From an uncultured Flavobacteriales bacterium (GTDB lineage Bacteria; Bacteroidota; Bacteroidia; Flavobacteriales_D; Sanyastnellaceae), in NCBI GenBank assembly GCA_937974555.1, contig CALJKR010000061.1, forward strand, positions 96,100 to 160,099: a stretch of DNA of 64,000 nt, read 5' to 3'. The translations under genes and the position numbers were made by a program. Below the pieces are notes generated by a model. The model saw only the letters and a program-made list of their open reading frames with translations, did no database searches and was not told the DNA's origin. Positions 50,659-59,081 of the stretch are shown here, one piece after another. Every line of letters starts with the position of its first letter. Positions within the stretch are counted from its first letter, which is position 1.

Positions 50659-52068
50659 ATGAATCTCAGTCATAAAATAGATAAGCGACTTTTTCATGTC
50701 ATCAGCCAAGCTGCTGAAGAAATGGGAATCGAAGTATATGCTGTTGGTGGTATGGTTCGGGATTTGATTTTGGGCAGAATCAACAAGGATTTGGATTTTG
50801 TTTGTGTGGGAGACGGTTTGCAATTGGCCAAGCGATGTGCGGAGATTCTTCAAGTAAAAAAAGTGGCGTATTACAAAAATTATGGCACCGCTGCTTTTCA
50901 TTATCGCGGCAATGATGTTGAATTTGTAGGAGCCAGAAAGGAGAGCTATCGGGTAGAATCAAGAAATCCAATTGTTACCCCAGGGAGTTTAAAGGATGAT
51001 CAACTGCGCAGAGATTTTACGATCAATGCGATGGCCATTTCCTTGCAACAGTTGACTTTTGGTGAGGTGATGGATCCTTTCAACGGCATTCAGGATTTAA
51101 ACGATAAAAGAATTCAAACGCCTACCAATCCAGACATTACCTTCAGCGATGACCCTTTGCGTATGCTGAGGGCCATTCGATTTGCTACCCAATTAAAGTT
51201 TGAAATTACAGAGGAATGTTTGACTGCCATTCAAAGAAATGCAGAACGCTTGAAGATCATCAGTCAGGAGCGCATCACCACAGAGCTCAATAAAATTATC
51301 CTTTCATCACAACCGAGCATTGGTTTCAAGTTGTTATATGATACCCAGTTGTTGCATCAGTTTTTTCCAGAGATGGTGGCGTTGCAAGGTGTTTCAAAGC
51401 GTGATGGAATAACACACAAGGATAATTTTTATCATACTTTGGAGGTGTTGGATAACGTGGCCGAGCAGTCTCAGGACTTGTGGTTGAGGTGGTCGGCGAT
51501 TATGCATGACATAGCCAAGCCTCCAACCAAAAGATTTGATAAAAATGTTGGGTGGACTTTTCATGGGCACGAAGATTTGGGAGCGCGTATGGTTCCTAAA
51601 ATTTTTGAAAGGTTGAAACTGCCTTTGGATTCTTCCATGAAGTTTGTGCAAAAATTGGTGCAGCTGCATCTTCGTCCCATTGCGCTCACCAAAAGTGAGA
51701 TCAGTGATTCGGCTTTGCGAAGGTTGTTGTTTGATGCGGGCGATGATATTGATTCTTTGATGATCTTGTGCAAGGCAGACATCACCTCGAAAAATGAACT
51801 GAAGGTTAAAAAGTATCTCAAGAATTACGAGCATGTGGTTGTCAAACTGCAGGCATTGGAAGAAAAGGATCGTATTCGAAATTTCCAGCCGCCAGTTTCT
51901 GGAGAAACCATCATGAAAACTTTTGGTATTGGCCCATGTGCGCAAGTGGGGATGATTAAAAATGCCATCAAAGATGCTATTTTGGATGGTGAAATTCAAA
52001 ACAACGAAGTCGAAGCCATGGCTTTCATGTTCCGCAAAGCCCAAGAATTGGGCATGAATCAGGCCTAA
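50659..52068 (+). CDS. cca: CCA-adding tRNA nucleotidyltransferase with HD domain
   Basis: This class II nucleotidyltransferase of 469 residues has GGMVRDLI near 30 and the metal-binding DLDF near 44, with the RRDFTIN block near 116. A C-terminal HD phosphohydrolase domain carries HD in WSAIMHDIAK near 278 and HGHEDLG near 299. It adds or repairs the 3' CCA of tRNAs; the tRNA-Phe gene in this window lacks an encoded CCA and so depends on this function. A TTCG-variant box (TATTTTCG, 50643-50650) lies 8 nt before its ATG. It converges with mutS2 and overlaps it by 4 bp. Confidence 0.93.
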   Translation: MNLSHKIDKRLFHVISQAAEEMGIEVYAVGGMVRDLILGRINKDLDFVCVGDGLQLAKRCAEILQVKKVAYYKNYGTAAFHYRGNDVEFVGARKESYRVESRNPIVTPGSLKDDQLRRDFTINAMAISLQQLTFGEVMDPFNGIQDLNDKRIQTPTNPDITFSDDPLRMLRAIRFATQLKFEITEECLTAIQRNAERLKIISQERITTELNKIILSSQPSIGFKLLYDTQLLHQFFPEMVALQGVSKRDGITHKDNFYHTLEVLDNVAEQSQDLWLRWSAIMHDIAKPPTKRFDKNVGWTFHGHEDLGARMVPKIFERLKLPLDSSMKFVQKLVQLHLRPIALTKSEISDSALRRLLFDAGDDIDSLMILCKADITSKNELKVKKYLKNYEHVVVKLQALEEKDRIRNFQPPVSGETIMKTFGIGPCAQVGMIKNAIKDAILDGEIQNNEVEAMAFMFRKAQELGMNQA

Positions 52069-54146
52069 ATTTTAATGAGCTTATCCCTGGAGATAAGCGT
52101 TTTGAAATTGCCAATAACGACGGTGATTCCTTTGTCTTCTATTTTGGTTACCATCCCTACTTGCTTGGTTTGCTTAATGCGCACCAAGTCTGCAATGGTC
52201 AAAGGTTCATTGTCTTTGGATTCAACTTCTTTTATCTCCTGCTTTTGTTTTTTAATCTTCTCTTTTTTCTTGAGGGTTTCCAATTTGTTGTGTTCCATCA
52301 AAACAAATTTCTTCATCTCCTCCCAAAGCTCGTTGTTCTTGCCTTTTCCTTTAACGGATTGAACAAACTGCTTCATTTTTTTTCCAAGATTGATGTCTAC
52401 TTGATCTTTTTCCCAAGCCGCATTTTTTTTGGTGATTTGCTGCTCCAGTTGTTCACTCTTTTTGGTGTATTGTTCAATCTTGGCCTCGGCCTGGGCTACT
52501 TTCTTCTCGCCCTCTTCTCTTTGTTTGGCCCATTGCTGCTTTTCCTTTTCCAAGTCCAATAGCAGTTGATCCCATTTTAGTTTTTGCGAATTGATTTTTT
52601 TCTTGGCTCGATTCAAAAGTGCATTGTCAATGCCATTGGCTTGGGCCACTTCAAATGTGAAGGAGGAACCAGCTTTCCCTGAAATCAATTGGTATTTGGG
52701 AAGCAATGCTTCGGCATCAAATTGCATATGGCCATTGATGGCATTGGGCATGGACTCTGCTCTGAGTTTGATATTGGAGTAGTGGGTAGTGATTACGCCA
52801 ATGGCTTTTTTGTGGTACAATTCTTCAAAAAACACTTCTGCCAATGCCCCTCCCAAATCTGGGTCAGAACCCGTCCCAAATTCATCCAACAATACCAGTG
52901 ATCTTCTGTTGGAGACTTCTAGGAAATATTTCATTCGCTTTAAGCGATAGCTATAAGTGGACAGTTGATTTTCGATGCTTTGATGATCGCCAATGTCGGT
53001 GAGGAAAGAATGAAAAATCCCCAATGCTGATCCGCTTTTCAGCGGTACGGGAATCGCGCACTGAAACATCACCTGAATGAGTCCAATCATTTTCATGGTG
53101 ACAGATTTCCCGCCGGCGTTGGGACCACTGATCACCAATATCCGTTGCTCAGTATTCAATTGCACATCTTGTCCAAAGGTTGTCTTTTTGGCTTCTTGGT
53201 GTTGCAAATACAACAAAGGATGAACCCCTTGTTTGATTACCACGCCAGGTTGATCGAGTAGCGTAGGCAAGATCCCATTGAATAAATTACCCAGTCTGGC
53301 CTTGGCACGTAAAAAGTCAAAGTGTATCATCATTTTCAACGATGCCGTTAAAAAGGGTTGGTACCCTCTAATGGCTTGGGTCAGTTGAAATAATATTTTT
53401 CTAATCTCCCTTTTTTCCTCTTCTTTTAAAATTTCCAGTTCGTTGTTTAAGGGAATATTGATGCTGGGCTCAATGAAGGTGATGGAACCCGTTTTGCTGC
53501 TTCCGGTTATGATTCCAGGTACATTTTTCTTGTAGCTGGAGACGACAGCCAATACCTTTCTTTCATTCTGATACCCTTCTTCCGTAGCGGAGATGTATCC
53601 TTTGGATTGCATTTCACGAAGTACCTTTTGAAAGTTTTTGGTGATTTGTCTACGGACCGATTGCATCGATTCTCGGATGCTTTTGAGCACCGGAGAGGCG
53701 TCATCGCGTACTTGCCACTGGGGGTTGAATACCTTCTGTATGGTGGGGATGAGTTCTTTTTGATGGGCAACATCTTTGAAATGGACATTCAGAAATTGCC
53801 AATTGTCTCCCAAAAGCGATTGTATTTTAATCCAATCGTGTGTAATCTCGGTATTGGCTACGATCTGCTGGAAATCGGTTTCAGAAAGCACAGAATCACG
53901 AAGCGATAACATTTTAAGTACCCGATGAATTTCTATGAATTCCCCACTGGGCAGGTTTCCGCCACTTTTGTATAGTCCATAAAACTCTTCCATCTCACCC
54001 AATGCGACCTTCAATTGTCCCCCATGATCAACAGGCATAAGGACACTACACCGCTGTATGGCCGTGGGCTGGTAGCACAAACTTTGAAGCAATTGCAAAA
54101 TTTCTGGCCATTGTAAATCGTTCTGGGATGCAGTGTCAAAAAGCAT
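52065..54146 (-). CDS. MutS2-like ATPase lacking the Smr domain
   Basis: This 693-residue protein has MutS core and lever regions, then the ATPase domain with Walker A ISGPNAGGKSVTMK near 343 and Walker B SLVLLDEFGTGSDP near 415, and a long Lys/Glu-rich coiled coil at about 500-640. It ends in a small KOW-like beta domain (VGMVTKIEDKGITVVIG). The C-terminal Smr endonuclease domain typical of MutS2 (usually about 780 residues) is absent, and the next bases belong to cca on the other strand, so it is not a recent frameshift. MutS2/RqcU proteins split collided ribosomes or suppress recombination; here only the ATPase function can be supported. Confidence 0.88.
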   Translation of the reverse strand: MLFDTASQNDLQWPEILQLLQSLCYQPTAIQRCSVLMPVDHGGQLKVALGEMEEFYGLYKSGGNLPSGEFIEIHRVLKMLSLRDSVLSETDFQQIVANTEITHDWIKIQSLLGDNWQFLNVHFKDVAHQKELIPTIQKVFNPQWQVRDDASPVLKSIRESMQSVRRQITKNFQKVLREMQSKGYISATEEGYQNERKVLAVVSSYKKNVPGIITGSSKTGSITFIEPSINIPLNNELEILKEEEKREIRKILFQLTQAIRGYQPFLTASLKMMIHFDFLRAKARLGNLFNGILPTLLDQPGVVIKQGVHPLLYLQHQEAKKTTFGQDVQLNTEQRILVISGPNAGGKSVTMKMIGLIQVMFQCAIPVPLKSGSALGIFHSFLTDIGDHQSIENQLSTYSYRLKRMKYFLEVSNRRSLVLLDEFGTGSDPDLGGALAEVFFEELYHKKAIGVITTHYSNIKLRAESMPNAINGHMQFDAEALLPKYQLISGKAGSSFTFEVAQANGIDNALLNRAKKKINSQKLKWDQLLLDLEKEKQQWAKQREEGEKKVAQAEAKIEQYTKKSEQLEQQITKKNAAWEKDQVDINLGKKMKQFVQSVKGKGKNNELWEEMKKFVLMEHNKLETLKKKEKIKKQKQEIKEVESKDNEPLTIADLVRIKQTKQVGMVTKIEDKGITVVIGNFKTLISRDKLIKI

Positions 54147-54150
54147 GTTT

Positions 54151-54158
54151 CAAAACTA
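54151..54158 (-). promoter_or_regulatory. -7 promoter box of the MutS2-like gene
   Basis: The minus strand reads TAGTTTTG, then AAAC, then the ATG at 54146. It is a perfect TAnnTTTG with the recurrent 4-nt spacing. No clear TTG is seen at the usual distance. Confidence 0.5.
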
Positions 54159-54236
54159 CTATATTCTCACGTTAAACTGTTTAAAAGATTAGGGTTTGAA
54201 GGTAAAACGACCTCAAAAAATCTTCATTTTCGGAAT

Positions 54237-54542
54237 ATGAAAAGGTGGGTACTAAAATTTATTCGAAACAAATTTGTCTTGGCATTTTTATTGAACTTCA
54301 TTTATATCATGTTCATCCACAATATCAATCTGGTTTATATCATTCGTTCTAAAATGGAGACGGAGCGATTGGGGCAGGAGATTGAGTTGATGAAAGAAAA
54401 GAATGTACAAGTGCAGCAAGATTTGGTTGAAATATCAACGAACAAGAAAACGTTGGAGAAATATGCCAGAGAGGAGTTTTATATGAAGAGAGACCACGAA
54501 GACGTTTATGTCATCAAATCGAAATTGAATCAAAAGCAATGA
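54237..54542 (+). CDS. FtsB/DivIC-type septum formation initiator
   Basis: This 101-residue bitopic membrane protein has one N-terminal transmembrane helix (about 13-36) and a coiled coil that should lie in the periplasm (METERLGQEIELMKEKN), ending with the family motif YAREEFYMKRDHEDVYVI near 76-93. FtsB-like proteins bridge FtsL and FtsQ in the divisome and help activate septal peptidoglycan synthesis. Its stop overlaps the ATG of the PorE-like gene by 4 bp. It is divergent from the MutS2-like gene; an imperfect box (CATTTTCG) ends 4 nt before the ATG. Confidence 0.88.
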   Translation: MKRWVLKFIRNKFVLAFLLNFIYIMFIHNINLVYIIRSKMETERLGQEIELMKEKNVQVQQDLVEISTNKKTLEKYAREEFYMKRDHEDVYVIKSKLNQKQ

Positions 54543-56542
54543 ATATGAAATTGTATATCCAACGTTGGTTTGCCGCGTGTTTGGTCATGTTTGCACTGGG
54601 CTGCACGGTTCAGTCTCACGCACAACCCAAGCCAACCTATACCATAACAGATCGAAAAGCGATCAAGAAGTATGAAGACGCTACCGACGCATACCGCGCG
54701 CGCGATGACCAAGGTGCCATGCAAATATTGTCGGAACTGGTAGCCAAATATCCAGATTTTGCTGAAGCACAATTCCTTTTGGCGCAGGTCTATCTGGACA
54801 AAGGACAGATGGCTCAAGCAATGCCGCTATTGGAAAAAGGAGTGGCTTTGCATCCTGAGATTTTCCCTGAAGCATGGCTGATTTTGGCTGAGGGATACAT
54901 GAGTGAAGCGGATTATAAGAAATCCGAAATGGCCATTTCCAAATTTATGCCTTATCCCAAACATGATGTTTTAACAGAGAAGAAAGCAAATTTAATTTTG
55001 GCGAGTTGTGTTTTTGCACAAAAAGCAATGAAATATCCAGTTCCATTTGAACCAGAAAGTTTGGGTGATGGAGTCAATACGGAATTTGATGAATACTATC
55101 CTTGTTTAACCGCCGACGAGTCCGCATTATTGTTTACTCGTTTGATACCGGATGATAGGTCAAGCGCAGGAAAACAAGAGGATTTCTTTATCAGTCGAAA
55201 GGATAAGACTAATGTCTATTCTCCCGCTCAGCCGATTATCAGTATCAATACGGCCATGAATGAAGGAGCTCCTTCTTTGAGCGCGGATGGAAATACTTTG
55301 ATTTTTACGGCATGTGAGACGGCAGATGGAAATTGGGGAGAAGGTAGAAATGGTGTGGGAAGTTGTGATTTGTTCTTCTCGATGCGTGTAGGCAATGATT
55401 GGGAGCCTGGGAAGAATATGGGGAATTTGGTGAATTCAGGGGCTTGGGAATCTCAACCCTCTTATGCCGCAGATGGCAAAACAATGTACTTTGTTCGTGG
55501 AAAGACCACCTACCAAGGCGTGCAATCTCAGGATATCTATTATTCTTATTTGCGGGAGTCTGGTGAATGGAGTAAGCCGGAAAAGGTCCGTGGAATGGTC
55601 AACACAGACTTTCAGGAGGAGAGTGTTATGATTCACCCCGATGGAAGCACTTTGTATTTTAGTTCCAATGGCCATCCGGGTATGGGCGGCATGGATATTT
55701 TCGTTAGTAGAAGAGAAGTGGATGGAAGCTGGGGAAAACCCATCAATTTGGGATATCCCATCAACACCTCAAAAGATGAAAATTCCTTTCACGTAACTAC
55801 AGAAGGGCAATATGCGCTGTTTGCCTCGGATAGACCCGGTGGCAAGGGAGGATTGGATTTGTACCGTTTTAAACTTCCTGAATTTGCCCGACCCATGCGT
55901 GTGAGCTATGTCGAGGGAGTGGTTTCCGATAAAGTGAGCTACAAGAAATTGGAAGCCAAATTGGAATTAATCGACATGGAGACGGGCAAGGTTGTGGCCA
56001 ATACCTATTCCAATGCGGGCAATGGCGAGTTCTTATTGTGTTTGCCCCCTGGTAAGGATTACGTGATGAATGTATCCAAGGATGGATATTTGTTTTACTC
56101 GGATCGTTTTACTTTGACGAGTGAAGTACAAACCAAACCCGTGCGATTACTTGTGCCTTTGCAAAAGCTAAAGGTGGGAACCAAAATCGCGATCTCCAAT
56201 ACCACTGCCAATGGAATGAAGAATGTGTTTTTCGATACCAATAGTGATGTCTTGAAAAAGGAGAGTTATGCGGAATTGAATAAGTTGGTGGATTTATTGG
56301 TTAAAAATCCGGAACGTAAAATAGAAGTGGGTGGACACACGGATGATGTTGGGGATGATGCTGCCAACATGTTGTTGTCTCAAAAACGCGCGGAGTCTGT
56401 GAAGCAATATTTGGTGAAATCTGGCGTGGCTGAAGGTCGCGTGGTTGCTAAAGGATACGGTGAAACACAGCCGCAGTTTCCCAACGATGGCGAGGCGAAC
56501 AGAGCCAAAAATAGAAGGACAGAATTTATCATCATTGAATAA
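54539..56542 (+). CDS. PorE-like TPR / beta-propeller / OmpA-domain lipoprotein
   Basis: The 667-residue protein has a lipoprotein-like signal (lipobox ALGC, Cys near 22) and a TPR region at about 45-165. A PD40/WD40-like beta-propeller follows at about 180-450 (SLSADGNTLIFTA, SYAADGKTMYFV, HPDGSTLYFSSNG, ALFASDRPGGKGGLDLY). A carboxypeptidase-regulatory-like domain spans about 460-535 (YVEGVVSDKVSYKKLEA). The C-terminal OmpA peptidoglycan-binding domain includes VGGHTDDVGDDAANMLLS near 600-617. This order matches PorE of Porphyromonas, a periplasmic lipoprotein linked to T9SS. Translational coupling with the division gene suggests anchoring of the envelope near the septum (inference). Confidence 0.85.
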   Translation: MNMKLYIQRWFAACLVMFALGCTVQSHAQPKPTYTITDRKAIKKYEDATDAYRARDDQGAMQILSELVAKYPDFAEAQFLLAQVYLDKGQMAQAMPLLEKGVALHPEIFPEAWLILAEGYMSEADYKKSEMAISKFMPYPKHDVLTEKKANLILASCVFAQKAMKYPVPFEPESLGDGVNTEFDEYYPCLTADESALLFTRLIPDDRSSAGKQEDFFISRKDKTNVYSPAQPIISINTAMNEGAPSLSADGNTLIFTACETADGNWGEGRNGVGSCDLFFSMRVGNDWEPGKNMGNLVNSGAWESQPSYAADGKTMYFVRGKTTYQGVQSQDIYYSYLRESGEWSKPEKVRGMVNTDFQEESVMIHPDGSTLYFSSNGHPGMGGMDIFVSRREVDGSWGKPINLGYPINTSKDENSFHVTTEGQYALFASDRPGGKGGLDLYRFKLPEFARPMRVSYVEGVVSDKVSYKKLEAKLELIDMETGKVVANTYSNAGNGEFLLCLPPGKDYVMNVSKDGYLFYSDRFTLTSEVQTKPVRLLVPLQKLKVGTKIAISNTTANGMKNVFFDTNSDVLKKESYAELNKLVDLLVKNPERKIEVGGHTDDVGDDAANMLLSQKRAESVKQYLVKSGVAEGRVVAKGYGETQPQFPNDGEANRAKNRRTEFIIIE

Positions 56543-56576
56543 AAAAAAAGACCGCTGATGAGCGGTCTTTTTTTTA
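56541..56576. terminator. Bidirectional terminator
   Basis: AGACCGCT / AGCGGTCT with loop GATG, flanked by runs of eight As and eight Ts, gives a 16-bp stem. It serves both the PorE-like gene and the convergent acs gene. Confidence 0.9.
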
Positions 56577-58484
56577 TAATCGACTGGCAATGATATCATC
56601 CACTACCGATGGATCAAGCAAGGTCGTGGTATCTCCCAAAGAAGAGAGTTCGCCCTCGGCTACTTTTCTTAAAATTCGACGCATGATTTTTCCGGATCTT
56701 GTTTTGGGTAATCCGCGGACAAATTGAATTTTATCTGGTTTGGCAATTTTCCCAATGTGTTCGACCACACTTTCTATAATTTCATCTCGCGTGTGGTCAT
56801 TGCTGTTGTCATGGTCTTCTAAAATAACATAGGCATAAATCCCTTGACCTTTGATGTCGTGGGGATAACCCACCACTGCGCTTTCAATTACCTTTTTGCA
56901 TTGATTGATGGCATCCTCAATTTCAGCAGTTCCAAATCGGTGACCGCTCACATTGATTACATCATCCACGCGACCCAATAAGCGATACATTCCATCTTCC
57001 TCTCTTCTGGCGCCATCGCCTGTAAAGTATAAATGGTCATAAGTGGCAAAGTAATTTACGCGGCATCGCTCGTGATCACCGTAGGTGGTTCTGAGCATCG
57101 ATGGCCAAGGAAAGGCAATACAAAGATTCCCTTCGACGCCGTTGCCTTGTATTTCTTTGCCTTCTGCATCTACCAAAAGCAATTGAATACCAGGAATGGG
57201 AAATCCCGCATAAGAGGGACGCTGTGGATGAATCCCGCCCATGCCAGAAATCAAGACGCCCCCAGTCTCTGTTTGCCAGTATGTATCGACAATGGGACAT
57301 TTTCCTTTTCCCACATGAGTGTGGTACCAATGCCAAGCTTCTTCGTTTATTGGCTCACCGACAGAGCCCAATAGTTTAAGTGAATGTAAAGAGTAGGAGA
57401 GGACATGGTCGACCCCACTGGCCATCAACGATCGTATGGCGGTGGGTGCGGTGTAAAAAATATTGACATTGTGTTTGTCGATGACTTGCCAAAACCTTCC
57501 GGCATCGGGAAAGGTGGGTATTCCCTCAAACATCACGGTTGTAGCTCCTTGCAGTAGTGGTCCGTATAATATGTAACTGTGTCCGGTGACCCATCCGATA
57601 TCTGCGGTACACCAGAATATATCTCCAGGGTTGTATTGAAATACATTGGCAAAAGTATATCCAGCGTAAACCATATAACCGCCACAAGTGTGCACAACCC
57701 CTTTGGGTTTTCCGGTACTTCCACTGGTATACAAAATGAACAATTCATCCTCGCTGTTCATGGTTGTTGCAGGACAATCTGAGTCGACAGATTGCACGGC
57801 TTCATGGTACCAAATATCACGGTCTGCAATCATGTGTACCGGCCAATTGAGGCGGTTGACGACCAATACTTTTTTTACGCTCGGACATTGTTCTATGGCC
57901 TCGTCAACCACGGATTTAACTGGAATTTGTTTGGCTCCGCGATTCAATCCATCTGCAGTCAAAACAAAAGCGCATTGGGCGTCATTGATTCGATCCGCAA
58001 CGGCGTTGGAACTAAATCCTGCAAACACCACTGAATGTATAGCGCCGATGCGTGCACAAGCCAGTGTAGCAAATGCTAATTCAGGAATCATGGGCAAATA
58101 AATGCACACACGATCACCTTTTTGTACGCCCATGTTCTTGAGTACATTGGCCATTATATTCACCTCAGCCAGTAACTCCTTGTAAGTAAAAGAGCGTGAA
58201 GCCTCTTTGGGATCGTTGGGCTCCCAAATCAATGCCGTAACATCACCTTGATTTTCAATGTGACGATCCAAACAATTTTCTGTAATGTTCAATTCCCCAT
58301 TGATGAACCACTGCACTTTGGGTGTTTTAAATTCCCATTCCAAGGTTTTGTCCCAAGGTTTTTTCCAATGAAAAGATTGTGCAATGGAAGACCAAAATCC
58401 TTCGGGATCTTTTGTGCTAATGGCCATGGATTGATCATACTCCGCAATGGAGTTTATCTTGAATGGGATGTTTACTTTATTCAT
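56574..58484 (-). CDS. acs: Acetyl-CoA synthetase
   Basis: Acs converts acetate, ATP and CoA into acetyl-CoA by way of acetyl-AMP. The 636-residue protein matches the family length. It shows the AMP-binding P-loop YTSGSTGKPKGVVH near 250, the segment DTYWQTETGG, the YFTGDGARREEDGMYRLLGR core near 494, and the C-terminal PKTRSGKIMRR near 597 whose Lys is the usual acetylation-regulated residue. It looks monocistronic: the gene ends in a shared terminator and has a TTCG-variant box (TACATTCG, 58503-58510) 18 nt upstream. Confidence 0.97.
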   Translation of the reverse strand: MNKVNIPFKINSIAEYDQSMAISTKDPEGFWSSIAQSFHWKKPWDKTLEWEFKTPKVQWFINGELNITENCLDRHIENQGDVTALIWEPNDPKEASRSFTYKELLAEVNIMANVLKNMGVQKGDRVCIYLPMIPELAFATLACARIGAIHSVVFAGFSSNAVADRINDAQCAFVLTADGLNRGAKQIPVKSVVDEAIEQCPSVKKVLVVNRLNWPVHMIADRDIWYHEAVQSVDSDCPATTMNSEDELFILYTSGSTGKPKGVVHTCGGYMVYAGYTFANVFQYNPGDIFWCTADIGWVTGHSYILYGPLLQGATTVMFEGIPTFPDAGRFWQVIDKHNVNIFYTAPTAIRSLMASGVDHVLSYSLHSLKLLGSVGEPINEEAWHWYHTHVGKGKCPIVDTYWQTETGGVLISGMGGIHPQRPSYAGFPIPGIQLLLVDAEGKEIQGNGVEGNLCIAFPWPSMLRTTYGDHERCRVNYFATYDHLYFTGDGARREEDGMYRLLGRVDDVINVSGHRFGTAEIEDAINQCKKVIESAVVGYPHDIKGQGIYAYVILEDHDNSNDHTRDEIIESVVEHIGKIAKPDKIQFVRGLPKTRSGKIMRRILRKVAEGELSSLGDTTTLLDPSVVDDIIASRL

Positions 58485-58502
58485 AGGGAATTTCTATCCC
58501 AA

Positions 58503-58510
58503 CGAATGTA
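58503..58510 (-). promoter_or_regulatory. -7-like box (TTCG variant) of acs
   Basis: On the minus strand TACATTCG is one base from TAnnTTTG and 18 nt before the ATG at 58484, giving a predicted leader of about 15 nt. Confidence 0.3.
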
Positions 58511-58522
58511 GTTCAACTGCCA

Positions 58523-58981
58523 TTACAATGATTGGCCGTTTTGGTTTTTGAGAAAAAAATGCTGCTCTGCCATTTGTTTCAATGCGGCCAACACTTGGGG
58601 GTATTTTTCTTTCATCAAGTCGACATATTCTTCAAAAGTGTCTACTTCCAATGATACAGTGGTTAGGTTTAGATTGGATGCAAGTGCAAATTTTTCTTCG
58701 GAAAGAAAAGGATCATCCAAACAATTGATTCCCTTATTAACCCAACCATGGTGTTCAAACACAATTAACTCTTCAGGAATTAACTCTTTTACTTTCCCAA
58801 ACATACCGTCTCCACTGGGCGTGAGCCAGCGAACATCTCCACCTTTAAATAGGGCCGGTTCGTAGTAATGACCTTCTCCCATTGGGGACATCCATACGCC
58901 AAATGTTTCCTTGGACCACATGAGGTTCCAAACCCAATTTTTGGGCGCGTCAATGTCGATGTTGAAGTATAAACGAGTCAT
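58523..58981 (-). CDS. START/SRPBCC-like domain protein
   Basis: This soluble 152-residue protein fits the AHSA1/START-like fold (RLYFNIDIDAPKNWVWNLM at the N-terminus; GGDVRWLTPSGDGMFGKV near 45; ELIVFEHHGWVNKG near 72). The fold binds hydrophobic ligands or Hsp90-type partners; no specific function can be read. Starts at 58981 and 58990 are equally possible. A perfect TAACTTTG box lies on the minus strand at 59040-59047, giving a leader of about 55 nt. It is divergent from the M14 peptidase gene. Confidence 0.7.
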   Translation of the reverse strand: MTRLYFNIDIDAPKNWVWNLMWSKETFGVWMSPMGEGHYYEPALFKGGDVRWLTPSGDGMFGKVKELIPEELIVFEHHGWVNKGINCLDDPFLSEEKFALASNLNLTTVSLEVDTFEEYVDLMKEKYPQVLAALKQMAEQHFFLKNQNGQSL

Positions 58982-59081
58982 CTTTAGCATTGGAAAGCTA
59001 ACAAAAGCATAGTGAAAAGAATAACGAAAGTCATATTGTCAAAGTTACAAATTCTATCTAATTTGGTGTAACCGAAAACCA

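Noticed and set aside
54147..54236. Separate regulatory RNA between the MutS2-like gene and ftsB
   Set aside because: The 90 bp hold only promoter-like boxes for the two divergent genes and no stable hairpin with a T-run.
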